Shown here piece by piece: positions 19,186 to 29,864 of a DNA stretch of 42,152 nucleotides. How positions within the stretch are numbered: position 1 is the first letter of the stretch; each line of letters opens with the position of its first letter. The position numbers were made by a program, and so were the translations under genes. The stretch spans positions 1 through 42,152 of the forward strand of contig SLRW01000005.1 of NCBI GenBank assembly GCA_007130745.1. Direction: 5' to 3'. The notes under the pieces are model-generated. The model saw only the letters and a list, made by a program, of their open reading frames with translations, had not been told where the DNA came from and made no database searches. Source of the DNA: Gammaproteobacteria bacterium (GTDB lineage Bacteria > Pseudomonadota > Gammaproteobacteria > UBA5335 > SLRW01).

Positions 19186-20177
19186 GAATAATAGTCTCCA
19201 TCACATGGCTGCTGCTTGTATTGCCGGCATTGACACTGGCCGACGGGGCCGCTGAGACGAATTCACCACGTGAGGTGCTGGCCTCAATGGAGTCCGTCAC
19301 CGGGTTTGATTATGAGGGTGTTTTTGTCCTGCGCGATGGCGATTCAATGGAGTCCTATCATGTGATGCAGCGCATTGAAGATGGTGTTGTTCACGAAAAG
19401 ATCGTCTCCCTGTCCGGCCCCTACCGCGAATTTCATCGGCGTGATGAACAGATCATCTGCCTGTTACCCGAGCGTGGCCTCCAGCTGACTGGATTGTCGC
19501 GTGCCATGAGCCCTTTGCCGGGGCCGTTTCCGCAGGAGCAGGGATACTACGATCGACTTGAAAGCAATTATCGGCTGGAGCTTCTGGGTGAAGGCCGGGT
19601 TGCCGGGCGCAAGTGCGACCGGGTGGGAATTTTGCCGCGCGATGATTATCGTTATGCCAAGGAATTGTGTATAGACCGTCAATACGGCGTGCTGTTGTCC
19701 TCACGCAAATATCTTGAAGCGGGGGAGGAGACTGTTGAATTCAAGTCCGCAGAGTTTGTGCGTATCGAGTTTCCGGACAACATTGACGCCAGCCGGCTGG
19801 AGGCCGGGGTCGACACGGAAAACCTCAAGGCCAGGCAGCGGAACTGGCAAATGGTAGACGACGGGACTGCTGAAGCGGACTGGCGGGTGAGCAAACTGCC
19901 GCCGGGTTTTGAACTCACCGGTCGTTCACAGCCCATGGCCGAGGGTTCGCCCAGGGTGATTGAGCATCTGATGTATTCCGATGGTCTGGCCAGTGTTTCC
20001 CTGTTCGTGGGTGAGGTGTCTGCCGAAGGGGGCAGTTTCACCGGGCGTTCCAGGCAGCGCTCAATCAACGTGATGGGCGCGGTGCATGGTGATTATCATG
20101 TGACCGCGGTGGGCGAAGTGCCCGAGCGCACCCTGGAGTTAATGGTGAATAATCTGGAAGCTGTCTCAAGGCGTTAG
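19182..20177 (+). CDS. rseB: Sigma-E regulatory protein RseB/MucB
   Basis: Signal peptide; FDYEGVFVLRDGDSMESYHVMQRIEDGVVHEKIVSLSGPYREFHR; GAVHGDYHVTAVGEVPERTLELM. Confidence 0.95.
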   Translation: MRIIVSITWLLLVLPALTLADGAAETNSPREVLASMESVTGFDYEGVFVLRDGDSMESYHVMQRIEDGVVHEKIVSLSGPYREFHRRDEQIICLLPERGLQLTGLSRAMSPLPGPFPQEQGYYDRLESNYRLELLGEGRVAGRKCDRVGILPRDDYRYAKELCIDRQYGVLLSSRKYLEAGEETVEFKSAEFVRIEFPDNIDASRLEAGVDTENLKARQRNWQMVDDGTAEADWRVSKLPPGFELTGRSQPMAEGSPRVIEHLMYSDGLASVSLFVGEVSAEGGSFTGRSRQRSINVMGAVHGDYHVTAVGEVPERTLELMVNNLEAVSRR

Positions 20178-20180
20178 TCA

Positions 20181-20651
20181 ATGATTGAAGAACACGGATG
20201 TGTACAGGGCTCTGCCGGGGGTTATGCCCGGGTGCTGACCCGTCGGCGGGCCACCTGTGGGCGTTGCAGTGAGCAACATGGCTGTGGTCGCGCAGCACTG
20301 GCGCAATGGTTCGGATCCACCACATTGGTACAGGCACGTGATCCACTGGGCGTGAACCCCGGCGAGCGCGTCATTGTGGGCCTGGCAGAACGCGCATTGT
20401 TACGCGCTTCGCTGGCGGTGTATGGCGCGCCCCTGGTCAGCATGCTGGTGTTGTCTCTGGCCGCGGAGTTTTTGGTCGGCAATGAGCTGCTGACGGTGCT
20501 TGCCGCGATGACCGGTTTCGCTGCGGGCCTGTTCCAGGCCCGGCGCTGGGCGGCAAGACCCGGGCAAGGTGAGGCGCTGATGCCGGTGATTCTCAGACGG
20601 GTCAGTGAAAGCGAGCGGGTGTTGCATCCCTGGCCGGAGGCCTCACCATGA
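20181..20651 (+). CDS. rseC: RseC/MucC family positive regulator
   Basis: Cys-rich RRRATCGRCSEQHGCGRAAL then two TM helices; operon context. Confidence 0.93.
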   Translation: MIEEHGCVQGSAGGYARVLTRRRATCGRCSEQHGCGRAALAQWFGSTTLVQARDPLGVNPGERVIVGLAERALLRASLAVYGAPLVSMLVLSLAAEFLVGNELLTVLAAMTGFAAGLFQARRWAARPGQGEALMPVILRRVSESERVLHPWPEASP

Positions 20652-22039
20652 TTAGCCACAGCGGCCGGGTTATACTGATTCTTCTGTTGTCCCTGGCCTT
20701 GCCGGCCAGTGGCTTCGCGCGTTCCGGCCTGCCGGACTTTACCGTCCTGGTCAAAGAGCTTGCTCCGGTGGTGGTTAATATCAGTACCAGCCATCATCCA
20801 GGTCTTTATGCCGAGGATGACGGCGAAGGTATGAGTGAACAGACCTGGGATCTGCTCTTCGGTCACGGCGATGACTTCATTCCCATGCCCGACGAGGAAG
20901 CTCAATCGCTTGGTTCGGGGCTGATTATTGGCGACGAAGGCTTGATTCTGACCAACTACCACGTGGTCCGGGATGCGGCTGAAATTGTAGTCAAGCTCAA
21001 TGATCGCCGGCAGCTGGCCGCGGAAGTCATTGGCCATGACGAGCGCAGTGACCTGGCGCTGCTGTCTATTGCCGCCAGTGATCTGCCGGTGGCGCGTATT
21101 GGAGACCCCCGGGAAGTGCAGGTGGGAGAATGGGTGCTCGCCATTGGCTCCCCATTTGGTTTCGATTATTCGGTGACCGCCGGTATTGTCAGCGCCAAGT
21201 CGCGCAGCCTGCGTAGCGAGCAATATGTTCCCTTTATCCAGACCGATGTGGCGATTAATCCCGGCAGTTCGGGGGGGCCGCTGTTCAATCTTGACGGCGA
21301 AGTGGTGGGGCTGAACTCCCAGATATTCAGCCGTACCGGTGGCTTCATGGGGGTTTCTTTTGCCATCCCGATTGATCTGGCCATGAATGTGGCGCGCCAG
21401 TTGCGCGAGAACGGCGAGGTCAGGCGAGGCTGGCTGGGTGTGGTTATGGATGATGTGGATCGCGACTGGGCCCGGGCGCTGTCTCTGGAGCGACCCGAAG
21501 GCGCGCTGGTGACCCGTGTCATTGATAACAGCCCGGCCGCCCGCGCCGGTATTCGATCCGGCGATGTGATTGTGCGCTTCAATGAGCGCGAGGTTTTTGA
21601 TTCCGGGCGGTTGCCGCCACTGGTCGGCATCTCGGAGATTGGCCCCGCGTTGCCGGTGACCGTGGTCAGGGAGGGCAACAGGCGCACACTTGCGGTGACG
21701 CTGGAGCAATTGCCCGAACCGACTACAGTGAATCGCTGGCTGGATGCCAGCGATGATCTCGGCATCTGGGGGATGCGCCTGGGCGACCTGGCAGCAGTGC
21801 AGCGCCAGGCGTTGGGTGACGGAGTGCGTGGTGTGCAGGTAAGGGACATTCAGGACGGCGCCGTCAAGGCGGCCGGCCTGCACCGGGATGACGTGATTCT
21901 TGCCGTTAATGGTGTGCCGGCGCGGCTGGCGGCCCAGGTAGTGACTCAGTTGGGTGAAACCCCGGCCGGTGACCTTTTGTTGCTGGAGCTGATGCGCGAC
22001 GGGGAGTTGCTCGAACTCACGCTGGAAGTGCCTGAATGA
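20648..22039 (+). CDS. mucD: Periplasmic DegP/MucD-type serine protease
   Basis: LTNYHVVRDA, DLALL, NPGSSGGPLFNLDGEVVGLNSQIF catalytic triad plus two PDZ domains. Confidence 0.95.
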   Translation: MISHSGRVILILLLSLALPASGFARSGLPDFTVLVKELAPVVVNISTSHHPGLYAEDDGEGMSEQTWDLLFGHGDDFIPMPDEEAQSLGSGLIIGDEGLILTNYHVVRDAAEIVVKLNDRRQLAAEVIGHDERSDLALLSIAASDLPVARIGDPREVQVGEWVLAIGSPFGFDYSVTAGIVSAKSRSLRSEQYVPFIQTDVAINPGSSGGPLFNLDGEVVGLNSQIFSRTGGFMGVSFAIPIDLAMNVARQLRENGEVRRGWLGVVMDDVDRDWARALSLERPEGALVTRVIDNSPAARAGIRSGDVIVRFNEREVFDSGRLPPLVGISEIGPALPVTVVREGNRRTLAVTLEQLPEPTTVNRWLDASDDLGIWGMRLGDLAAVQRQALGDGVRGVQVRDIQDGAVKAAGLHRDDVILAVNGVPARLAAQVVTQLGETPAGDLLLLELMRDGELLELTLEVPE

Positions 22040-22311
22040 GCGCCCCGCGCATGCTTACACTGTTTGGCCGTGAACGCTGTCACCTGTGTGAGGAGATGTT
22101 CGAAGACTTGCAGCCTCTGCTCAGGGGGCATGATGTAAGGCTGGAGGAGGTCGATGTAGATAGTACGCCGGCTTTGCGCGATCGCTATGGCCTGCGGGTG
22201 CCGGTGTTGGTGTGTGCAGACGGCGAGGTGCTGGCGGAGGGGCGGCTGGACCCGGCTATTGTGCAGCGCTGGCTCGACGGGCTGGCATCTGACCCCGCTG
22301 TGCACCCATAA
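22036..22311 (+). CDS. Glutaredoxin-like (DUF836) protein
   Basis: LTLFGRERCHLCEEMFEDLQPL; RDRYGLRVPVLV. Confidence 0.9.
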   Translation: MSAPRMLTLFGRERCHLCEEMFEDLQPLLRGHDVRLEEVDVDSTPALRDRYGLRVPVLVCADGEVLAEGRLDPAIVQRWLDGLASDPAVHP

Positions 22312-22390
22312 TCACGCTTTTTGATTTGCTCCGGTCGGCCCTGGAAGGGGTGCGGTGAATTCGGCGCCTGTCCAAAATTACTGGAATCTG

Positions 22391-24196
22391 ATGGATCACA
22401 TCCGCAATTTTTCGATTATTGCTCATATTGATCATGGCAAATCCACTCTTGCCGACCGCTTCATTCAGGTGTGTGGTGGCCTGAGTGAGCGCGAGATGCA
22501 GGAGCAGGTGCTGGACTCCATGGATCTTGAGCGCGAGCGTGGCATTACTATCAAGGCCCAGGCGGTCAGCCTCGAATACCCGGCCCGGGATGGCCGGACC
22601 TACCTGCTTAATTTTATTGATACCCCGGGGCATGTGGACTTCTCCTACGAGGTTTCGCGTTCGCTGGCGGCCTGCGAGGGCGCCTTGCTGGTGGTAGATG
22701 CCGCCCAGGGGGTGGAGGCGCAGAGCGTAGCCAACTGCTACACGGCAATTGCCGAGGGGCTTGAAGTGCTGCCGGTGCTCAACAAGATTGATTTGCCGTC
22801 AGCTGAGCCTGAACGTGTGATTGCCGAAATTGAAGATATCATCGGGATCGAGGCGACGGATGCCCTGCAGGTCAGCGCCAAGACCGGCGAAGGCGTGGCT
22901 GATCTGCTTGAAGCGCTGGTGGCGCGGGTGCCGCCGCCGCAGGGCGATGCCGACGCGCCCTTGCAGGCTCTGATTATCGATTCCTGGTTTGATAATTATG
23001 TGGGTGTGGTGTCGCTGGTGCGGGTAGTTCACGGCAGCCTTGGCAAGGGTGACCGCATCAAGGTGATGGCGCCCGGTCGGGTCTGGCAGGTGGACAAGGT
23101 GGGTGTGTTCCGGCCGAAGGCCGAGGAGACTAACCGCCTGCACCCCGGTGAAGTGGGTTATGTGATGGCCGGGATCAAGGACATCGACGGCGCGCCCGTG
23201 GGCGATACCATCACCCATGCCGACCGTCCCTGCAGCGAGCGACTGCCCGGCTTCAAGCAGGTCCAGCCGCGGGTGTTTGCAGGGTTGTTTCCCGTCAGTG
23301 CCGATGACTATTCCGATCTTCGCGATGCGCTCGACCGGCTGCGGCTGAATGACTCCTCGCTGAGCTACGAACCGGAAAACTCCACCGCGCTGGGTTTCGG
23401 CTTCCGCTGCGGCTTTCTGGGTATGCTGCATATGGAAATCGTGCAGGAGCGCCTGGAGCGCGAATACGATATTGACCTGGTGACCACCGCACCCACTGTT
23501 GTCTATGAAGTGCTGACTACCGCCGGTGAGGTCGTGGCGGTGGACAATCCTTCGGTCCTGCCGCCGATGGGTGAAATTGAGGAGATTCGAGAGCCCATTA
23601 TCCTGGCGAGCATCCTGGTGCCCCAGGAGCATGTCGGCAACGTCATCATGTTGTGCGAGGAGCGCCGAGGTCGCCAGCAGCGCATGAACTATACCGGCAG
23701 TCAGGTGCAGGTGATCTATGAGCTGCCACTTAGCGAGGTGGTGATGGATTTTTTTGATCGCCTGAAGTCGGCCACACGGGGTTTTGCTTCTTTCGATTAT
23801 GAATTCCTGCGTTTCGAGGCGGCCAACTTGGTGCGCCTGGATGTGCTGATCAATGGCGAGCGGGTGGATGCGCTATCCATTATCGTGCATCGCGAAAAGG
23901 CCTATCCCCGTGGCCGTGACCTGGTCGAGAAGATGAAGGAACTGATCCCGCGGCAGATGTTTGATGTGGCCATCCAGGCATCGCTGGGATCACAGATTAT
24001 TGCCCGCAGCACGGTCAAGGCCTTGCGCAAGAACGTGACGGCCAAGTGCTACGGCGGCGATATCACCCGCAAACGCAAGTTGCTGGAAAAACAGAAAGCC
24101 GGCAAGCGCCGGATGAAGCAGGTGGGGTCGGTGGAGATCCCGCAGGAGGCCTTTCTGGCCGTGCTCGACATGAGCAAGAAAGACGGGCAGGGCTAG
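22391..24196 (+). CDS. lepA: Elongation factor 4 (LepA)
   Basis: [25 protein letters not shown]...; [35 protein letters not shown]. Longer GTG start at 22355 possible. Confidence 0.97.
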   Translation: MDHIRNFSIIAHIDHGKSTLADRFIQVCGGLSEREMQEQVLDSMDLERERGITIKAQAVSLEYPARDGRTYLLNFIDTPGHVDFSYEVSRSLAACEGALLVVDAAQGVEAQSVANCYTAIAEGLEVLPVLNKIDLPSAEPERVIAEIEDIIGIEATDALQVSAKTGEGVADLLEALVARVPPPQGDADAPLQALIIDSWFDNYVGVVSLVRVVHGSLGKGDRIKVMAPGRVWQVDKVGVFRPKAEETNRLHPGEVGYVMAGIKDIDGAPVGDTITHADRPCSERLPGFKQVQPRVFAGLFPVSADDYSDLRDALDRLRLNDSSLSYEPENSTALGFGFRCGFLGMLHMEIVQERLEREYDIDLVTTAPTVVYEVLTTAGEVVAVDNPSVLPPMGEIEEIREPIILASILVPQEHVGNVIMLCEERRGRQQRMNYTGSQVQVIYELPLSEVVMDFFDRLKSATRGFASFDYEFLRFEAANLVRLDVLINGERVDALSIIVHREKAYPRGRDLVEKMKELIPRQMFDVAIQASLGSQIIARSTVKALRKNVTAKCYGGDITRKRKLLEKQKAGKRRMKQVGSVEIPQEAFLAVLDMSKKDGQG

Positions 24197-24216
24197 CATG
24201 ACAAAGGAAATTTCTG

Positions 24217-24990
24217 ATGTTTGATTTTGCCCTGTTGCTGGTGATTCTGACGCTTTTTACCGGCACGGTGTGGGCGCTGGACCGGTGGCTGTGGCGCCCG
24301 CGCCGCGAAGCCGCCGGGCAGGGCGAGGAAGCGGTGCCGGGGTGGATCGACTTTTGCCGCAGTTTTTTTCCGGTGATTCTGATCGTGCTGCTACTGCGCT
24401 CTTTTGTGGTCGAACCCTTCCGTATTCCTTCGGCTTCGATGATGCCCACGCTGTATACCGGTGATTTTATTCTGGTGAGCAAGTTCAGTTACGGTCTGCG
24501 GTTGCCGGTGCTCAATACCCGCTTTGTACCGGGAGGTGATCCGCAACGCGGAGATGTGATGGTGTTTCGTTATCCGGAGAACCCTTCTATTGATTTCATC
24601 AAACGGGTGGTCGGGGTGCCGGGCGACGAGGTGGTCTACCGTGACAGCCGCCTCTATATCAATGGCGAAGCGGTACCGATGGAATCGCTGGGCGCTTATG
24701 AAGGACCGCTGGGTGATATCATGCCGCTGCAGCGCTACCATGAGGGGCTTACCGAAACGGGACATGATATCCTGTTAACCGCTATGGATCGGCCCGCCTC
24801 CGTGCGCTATGTGGTCGGTGAGGGCGAATATTTTGTGATGGGTGACAATCGCGACAACAGCGATGACAGTCGTCGCTGGGGGCCGGTATCCGGGGATCTG
24901 CTGGTCGGTCGGGCTTTTGTCATCTGGATGAACTGGGATCAGGCGCGGATGCGCCCCGCATGGGAACGCATCGGTAAGCGTATACATTAG
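24217..24990 (+). CDS. lepB: Signal peptidase I
   Basis: PFRIPSASMMPTLYTGDFILVSKF; DFIKRVVGVPGDEV; YFVMGDNRDNSDDSRRWG. Confidence 0.97.
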   Translation: MFDFALLLVILTLFTGTVWALDRWLWRPRREAAGQGEEAVPGWIDFCRSFFPVILIVLLLRSFVVEPFRIPSASMMPTLYTGDFILVSKFSYGLRLPVLNTRFVPGGDPQRGDVMVFRYPENPSIDFIKRVVGVPGDEVVYRDSRLYINGEAVPMESLGAYEGPLGDIMPLQRYHEGLTETGHDILLTAMDRPASVRYVVGEGEYFVMGDNRDNSDDSRRWGPVSGDLLVGRAFVIWMNWDQARMRPAWERIGKRIH

Positions 24991-25034
24991 TACCTTTAGA
25001 TATCGAGCCCCGGCGGCGGGGTGGGGAGGGCAAC

Positions 25035-25406
25035 ATGAAAGCACCTTTGAAACAGCAGGGGATGAGCGCTTACCAGATTTTGTTGCTGGCTATTCTGGTG
25101 CTCTTTCTTGTCTTTACCGGGATACGGCTGGTGCCTATCTACGGTGAGTACATGAGCGTGAAGTCCTCAATGCAAAGAGTGCAGGAAGGTAACATCGACG
25201 CTCCGGGATCACCGCGGTCCCTGCAACGTGAACTTGAGCGTCACTTGCGCATCAACAGCGTGACCAGTGTCGAAACCGATAATATCCACATCAGCCCGCA
25301 GGGTGATGGTTACCTGATGCGGGTGAGCTATGAAGTGCGTACCGGCTGGATCGGCAATATAGACCTGATCGTCAGCTTCGAAAATGAGGTGCAGATAGGC
25401 CGTTGA
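25035..25406 (+). CDS. DUF4845 single-pass membrane protein
   Basis: KQQGMSAYQILLLAILVLFLVFTGIRLVPIYGEYMSVKSSM between lepB and rnc, the typical DUF4845 position. Confidence 0.88.
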   Translation: MKAPLKQQGMSAYQILLLAILVLFLVFTGIRLVPIYGEYMSVKSSMQRVQEGNIDAPGSPRSLQRELERHLRINSVTSVETDNIHISPQGDGYLMRVSYEVRTGWIGNIDLIVSFENEVQIGR

Positions 25407-26080
25407 GCACCGTGCTGTCGGAATTGGGCGAGGCCATCGGCTATTGCTTCAGTGACGAGTCTCTGCTGGAAGCGGCACTGACTCATCGCAGCGCCGGCCA
25501 GCCCAATAACGAACGGCTTGAATTCCTGGGCGACGCGGTGCTGGGCATGGTTATGGCCGAGGCCATGTTCCGGCGTCACCCCCGGCTCAGCGAAGGGGAT
25601 CTCAGTCGTTTGCGTTCGACCCTGGTGCGTGGTGATACCCTGGCCGCCGTGGCCCGTGATATCGGGCTGGGTCAGTGTCTGCAACTGGGTCCGGGGGAGC
25701 GCAAAAGCGGCGGTTATCGCCGTGAATCCATCCTTGCCGATGCGCTTGAGGCGCTGCTCGGGGCAGTTTATCTCGATGGTGGTTTTGAGGCTGCCGTCGC
25801 GGTGATTCACCACCTGTGGGGCCACCGGATTGACGCATTACCGGATGCCGGTGAGCTGAAAGATCCCAAGACTCGCCTGCAGGAGTATTTGCAGGGTCGC
25901 GGACAGGCCTTGCCCGAATATCATCTGGAGGCGGTCACCGGTGATGATCATCGTCAGACTTTCCGCGTGAACTGTATTATTACCGATACCGGTCGCTGGC
26001 AGGGTGAAGGTACATCACGCCGGCGTGCCGAGCAGGCGGCCGCCGACGCCGCGCTTGACTCGCTGGTTTCCTATGAGTGA
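25403..26080 (+). CDS. rnc: Ribonuclease III
   Basis: NERLEFLGDAVLGMVMAE signature; C-terminal dsRBD. Start TTG 25403 or GTG 25412. Confidence 0.97.
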   Translation: MSTVLSELGEAIGYCFSDESLLEAALTHRSAGQPNNERLEFLGDAVLGMVMAEAMFRRHPRLSEGDLSRLRSTLVRGDTLAAVARDIGLGQCLQLGPGERKSGGYRRESILADALEALLGAVYLDGGFEAAVAVIHHLWGHRIDALPDAGELKDPKTRLQEYLQGRGQALPEYHLEAVTGDDHRQTFRVNCIITDTGRWQGEGTSRRRAEQAAADAALDSLVSYE

Positions 26081-26978
26081 CAAGAATCTGTCTTTTCGCA
26101 GTGGCGTGGTCGCGCTGGTGGGCCGTCCCAATGTGGGCAAGTCCACGCTGCTCAACCGCATACTCGGGCAGAAAGTCAGTATCGTCACCCACAAGCCCCA
26201 GACCACGCGACATCGCATTGCCGGCATCTACACTACCGGACTGGGGCAGATTGTGTTTCTGGATACGCCGGGCCTGCATGGCGCGGTGAGCACTCAGCTC
26301 AACCGGCATATGAACCGGATAGCCCGGGCGTCGTTGGCCGAGGCTGATCTGGTGGTGCTGATGGTTCGTGCCTTGCAGTGGCGGGATGACGACGAAGAAG
26401 TGCTGGAGGCGGTGCGTGATTCCGGCCGTCCGGCGGCGCTGGTCGTCAACCAGGTGGATCGTGTGGCCCAACGCGAGCGCTTGCTCCCCTTTATGCAGGA
26501 GTTGAGTGCCCGCCACGACTTTGCCTTTGTGGTGCCCCTGTCAGCCGCCACCGGGGATAATGTCCCGGCACTGGAAGCCGAGTTATTCAAGACCCTGCCT
26601 GAAGGCCCCTGTTTGTATGATCCCGAACAGGTGACAGATCGCAGTGAACGGTTCCTTGTTGCAGAGATGGTGCGTGAGCAGCTCATGCTGGGCCTGCAGC
26701 AGGAAATCCCCTATGGGACGACTGTCGAGGTAGAGGCCTTCGTCCGCGAGCGCGGCATGCTGAAGGTGGCCGCCCTGGTCTGGGTCAATCGCGAAGCGCA
26801 CAAGGCCATTGTGATTGGCCGGGGTGGCCAGCGTCTCAAGGCTATGGGGCGTGCTGCGCGGCTGGTGATTGAGCGCGAATTTGACGAGAAGGTGCACTTG
26901 CAACTGTACGTCAAGGTACGCGCAGGCTGGGCGGATGACGACAATCTGCTGCGCCAGCTTGGTTATGAGATGGAGTGA
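26073..26978 (+). CDS. era: GTPase Era
   Basis: GRPNVGKSTLLNRILGQKVSIVTHKPQTTRHRIAGI; KH domain GRGGQRLKAMGRAAR; ATG overlaps the rnc stop. Confidence 0.97.
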   Translation: MSDKNLSFRSGVVALVGRPNVGKSTLLNRILGQKVSIVTHKPQTTRHRIAGIYTTGLGQIVFLDTPGLHGAVSTQLNRHMNRIARASLAEADLVVLMVRALQWRDDDEEVLEAVRDSGRPAALVVNQVDRVAQRERLLPFMQELSARHDFAFVVPLSAATGDNVPALEAELFKTLPEGPCLYDPEQVTDRSERFLVAEMVREQLMLGLQQEIPYGTTVEVEAFVRERGMLKVAALVWVNREAHKAIVIGRGGQRLKAMGRAARLVIEREFDEKVHLQLYVKVRAGWADDDNLLRQLGYEME

Positions 26979-27730
26979 ATGTGGCTCCTGCAGGCAGTGC
27001 AAGCCGTGTCGAGTTGCAACCCGTCTGGTTGTTGCACCGGCGGGATTATCGCGACAGCAGCCAGATACTGGAGGCGCTGAGTTGTGATCATGGCCGCATC
27101 GGGCTGGTGGCCCGCGGGGTGCGGCGGGCCAATTCCAGGCTGCGAGGGGTGCTTGAGCCTTTTCAGCCGCTGCTGCTGTCCTGGAGCGGAAGGGGCGAGC
27201 TGCAGACTCTGACTGGCGCCGAGCGCCAGCAAACCTTGCCGCGGCTTGTCGGGGATGCCCTGATGGCCGGCTTCTATCTCAATGAATTACTTTTGCGTCT
27301 GCTGGCCCGGCATGATCCCCACCCTGATCTTTTCGGTCATTACACCGATGCGGTGCACGCACTCTCCAGTACGGTTCGTGTGGCTGTGGCGGTGCGCCGT
27401 TTTGAATGGCAGCTGTTGGAAGCGCTGGGGGTGGCGCCGGATCTGTTGCACGAAATGGATGACGGCACCCGGGTTCAGCCTGGGCGTTGGTACCGGGTCG
27501 ATCCTGAAGCCGGAGTTTGCGCGCTTGCGGGTCCGGGCCCCGCGGTGCAGGATGCACCGGGAGAGGCCTTGCTGGCGATTGCTGGCAACGATCTGGACAA
27601 TGCAGATGAGCAGACGTTGCGTCAGGCCGGGCGCGTGTTGCGCCAGTTGCTTGAGGTGCGCCTCGACGGGCGTGCGCTCAAAACCCGCCAGGTATTGATG
27701 GCCATGCGCCGCGGGTCACCGGGGTTGTAG
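26975..27730 (+). CDS. recO: DNA repair protein RecO
   Basis: [55 protein letters not shown]. Confidence 0.94.
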   Translation: MNVAPAGSASRVELQPVWLLHRRDYRDSSQILEALSCDHGRIGLVARGVRRANSRLRGVLEPFQPLLLSWSGRGELQTLTGAERQQTLPRLVGDALMAGFYLNELLLRLLARHDPHPDLFGHYTDAVHALSSTVRVAVAVRRFEWQLLEALGVAPDLLHEMDDGTRVQPGRWYRVDPEAGVCALAGPGPAVQDAPGEALLAIAGNDLDNADEQTLRQAGRVLRQLLEVRLDGRALKTRQVLMAMRRGSPGL

Positions 27731-27761
27731 ACAAAAACAGATGAACAAGACGAGGCAGACA

Positions 27762-28499
27762 ATGGATCTGGGCGTCAATATTGATCATGTGGCCAATGTG
27801 CGCCAGGCGCGCGGGACCCGCTATCCCGAGCCGGTACAGGCGGCGCTGGCCGCCGAGCAGGGCGGGGCCGACAGTATCACCGTGCACTTGCGTGAAGATC
27901 GTCGTCACATCAATGAGCGCGATGTCAGATTATTGGCGCGGACCATCCAGACCCGACTCAATCTGGAAATGGCACTCACGGACGAGATGATTGATTTCGC
28001 CCTGGAGCTGCGGCCGGCGGACTGTTGTCTCGTGCCCGAACGTCGCGAGGAATTGACTACCGAGGGCGGGCTGGATGTCCGCAGCCATGAACGGGCGCTG
28101 CAGCCGGCTGTGGCGCGTCTGACCGAGGCCGGTATCCGGGTGTCGCTGTTCGTGGATCCCGTGGCGGAGCAGCTGGAGGCAGCGGCGCGTGTCGGCGCCC
28201 CGGTGGTGGAGTTGCATACGGGTCGTTATGCCGAGGCGGACAGCCGCGAGCAGCAGGCGGCCTGTCTGGAAGAGCTGCGCCGTGCCGGCAGCGCGGCGAA
28301 GGCGTTGGGACTGATTGTGCACGGGGGGCACGGCCTGCACTACCACAATGTGCAGCCGGTGGCGGCTATTCCGGAAATGGTGGAACTCAATATTGGCCAT
28401 GCCATCGTGGCCCGGGCCATTTTCAGTGGCCTGGAACGCGCCGTGGCAGATATGAAAGCGCTGATTGACCGGTCTATTCGTCACAATCATGACGAATAG
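27762..28499 (+). CDS. pdxJ: Pyridoxine 5'-phosphate synthase
   Basis: [57 protein letters not shown]. Start 27741 also possible. Confidence 0.97.
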   Translation: MDLGVNIDHVANVRQARGTRYPEPVQAALAAEQGGADSITVHLREDRRHINERDVRLLARTIQTRLNLEMALTDEMIDFALELRPADCCLVPERREELTTEGGLDVRSHERALQPAVARLTEAGIRVSLFVDPVAEQLEAAARVGAPVVELHTGRYAEADSREQQAACLEELRRAGSAAKALGLIVHGGHGLHYHNVQPVAAIPEMVELNIGHAIVARAIFSGLERAVADMKALIDRSIRHNHDE

Positions 28500-28504
28500 A
28501 CCGG
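28469..28504. repeat. Perfect 15-bp inverted repeat spanning the pdxJ stop codon
   Basis: CCGGTCTATTCGTCA-CAATCA-TGACGAATAGACCGG; pdxJ TAG at 28497-28499 lies in the right arm. Confidence 0.95.
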
Positions 28505-28555
28505 CGCTTCCTTCTGTCGCTGTTTCAGGGAAACGCTGATTAATCGCCGGTGATT

Positions 28556-28631
28556 CCGTCATTCCCGCGCAGGCGGGAATCCAGAGGTCGTGCAAGATTG
28601 CTCTGGATCCCCGCCTGCGCGGGGGCGACGG
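28556..28631. repeat. dRS3-like composite palindromic repeat (two 31-nt inverted arms)
   Basis: CCGTC-ATTCCCGCGCAGGCGGGAAT-CCAGAG (28556-28586) vs inverted CTCTGGATCCCCGCCTGCGCGGGGGCGACGG (28601-28631), 27/31 matches; contains ATTCCC-N8-GGGAAT. Confidence 0.9.
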
Positions 28632-28644
28632 GTCCGGGTCAGCT

Positions 28645-29757
28645 TTATTCCATTGCTGATTTCAGGGCCTCAACCACACGCAGGATGCTTTCGTCTTCCA
28701 GTCCCGGCCAGATGGGCAGGCTCAGTACTTCATCGGTGGCTTTTTCCGCTTCCGGCAGGGGTCGGGCATGATCCCGGTACATTGGTAACTGGTGCATGGG
28801 ATGCGGGTAGTAGATCATGCTGCCCACGCCTGCTGCGGCCATATGTTCCTTGACCTGGTCGCGACGACCATCCGCGATGCGGATGGTGTATTGATGAAAC
28901 ACATGCCGACACTTTTGCTGCACTACCGGGGTGGAAACACCCGGCGTATCGGCGAGTAATTCCGAATAGCGGGCAGCTACCCGCTGGCGGTCCGTGTTCC
29001 AGGCGTCAAGATGTTTGAGGCGTACCCGCAGCACGGCCGCCTGGATGCCGTCCAGGCGCGAGTTATAGCCCAGTTCCTCATGCCAGCCACGACTGACCTG
29101 GGCATGGTTGCGCAGATGTCTGACGCGCTCGGCGACATCCGCATGCGGGGTGACCATCAGCCCCCCGTCACCCGCGCATCCCAGATTCTTGGTGGGGTAA
29201 AAGGAAAAAGCGCCGGCATCGCCCAGCGTGCCCAGTTTGCTGCCGTCATATTCACCGCCGATGGCCTGGCAGGCATCCTCGATCAGATACAGGTCGTGTT
29301 CCCGGGCCAGTTGCAGCAGGGCATAAAGGTCTGGCCCCTGGCCATAGAGATCCACCGGCAGGATGGCACGGGTGCGTGGGGTGATGGCTTCGCGTACCGA
29401 CTCCGCATCCAGGTTGAAGGTGGCGGGGTCGATATCGGCAAACACCGGGGTAGCGCCGCGCAGGCTGATGGGCTCAACCGTGCCGTAGAAGGTGAAAGGG
29501 GAGGTGATCACTTCGTCACCGGGGCCGATGTCCATGGCGTGCAGGGCCAGGGTCAGGGCATCGGTGCCGGAATTCAGCCCCACCGCATGCTCCACGCCCA
29601 GGTACGCCGCAATTTCCTTTTCAAACGCTGCTACATCCTCACCCAGCACAAACTGCCGGGTTTCCAGTACGCCGGTAATAGCCTGCTTGAGTTCATCAAT
29701 CAGCGGTTCGGTCTGGTGGCTGACGTCAACGGGCGGGATATTGGGGTGGGTTGTCAT
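28645..29757 (-). CDS. DegT/DnrJ/EryC1/StrS-family PLP aminotransferase
   Basis: AYLGVEHAVGLNSGTDALTLALHAMDIGPGDEVITSPFTFYGTVEPI; DLYGQGPD; EDACQAIGGEYDGSKLGTLGDAGAFSFYPTKNLGCAGDGG. Confidence 0.94.
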   Translation of the reverse strand: MTTHPNIPPVDVSHQTEPLIDELKQAITGVLETRQFVLGEDVAAFEKEIAAYLGVEHAVGLNSGTDALTLALHAMDIGPGDEVITSPFTFYGTVEPISLRGATPVFADIDPATFNLDAESVREAITPRTRAILPVDLYGQGPDLYALLQLAREHDLYLIEDACQAIGGEYDGSKLGTLGDAGAFSFYPTKNLGCAGDGGLMVTPHADVAERVRHLRNHAQVSRGWHEELGYNSRLDGIQAAVLRVRLKHLDAWNTDRQRVAARYSELLADTPGVSTPVVQQKCRHVFHQYTIRIADGRRDQVKEHMAAAGVGSMIYYPHPMHQLPMYRDHARPLPEAEKATDEVLSLPIWPGLEDESILRVVEALKSAME

Positions 29758-29864
29758 ACAGAATATCCTGTAGCCGGGGTTATGGTTTGGCGCGCATTCT
29801 AGCATTGCCCGGACCATGTCCGGGAGGTTTCAGGTTGAAGTTTTCAGTTTTCAGACTGCGGAAT

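Noticed and set aside
20222-21883. 553-aa antisense ORF opposite rseC/mucD
   Set aside because: Antisense shadow of strongly supported coding genes in GC-rich DNA; low-complexity His/Gln/Arg composition, no recognisable domain.
28556-28631. CRISPR-like repeat
   Set aside because: Only two copies, inverted rather than direct, with a 14-nt loop; no spacer array or cas genes.
28550-28853. Short ORFs (73 and 87 aa) through the dRS3-like repeat
   Set aside because: Translation of palindromic repeat DNA plus antisense of the DegT gene; no independent support.
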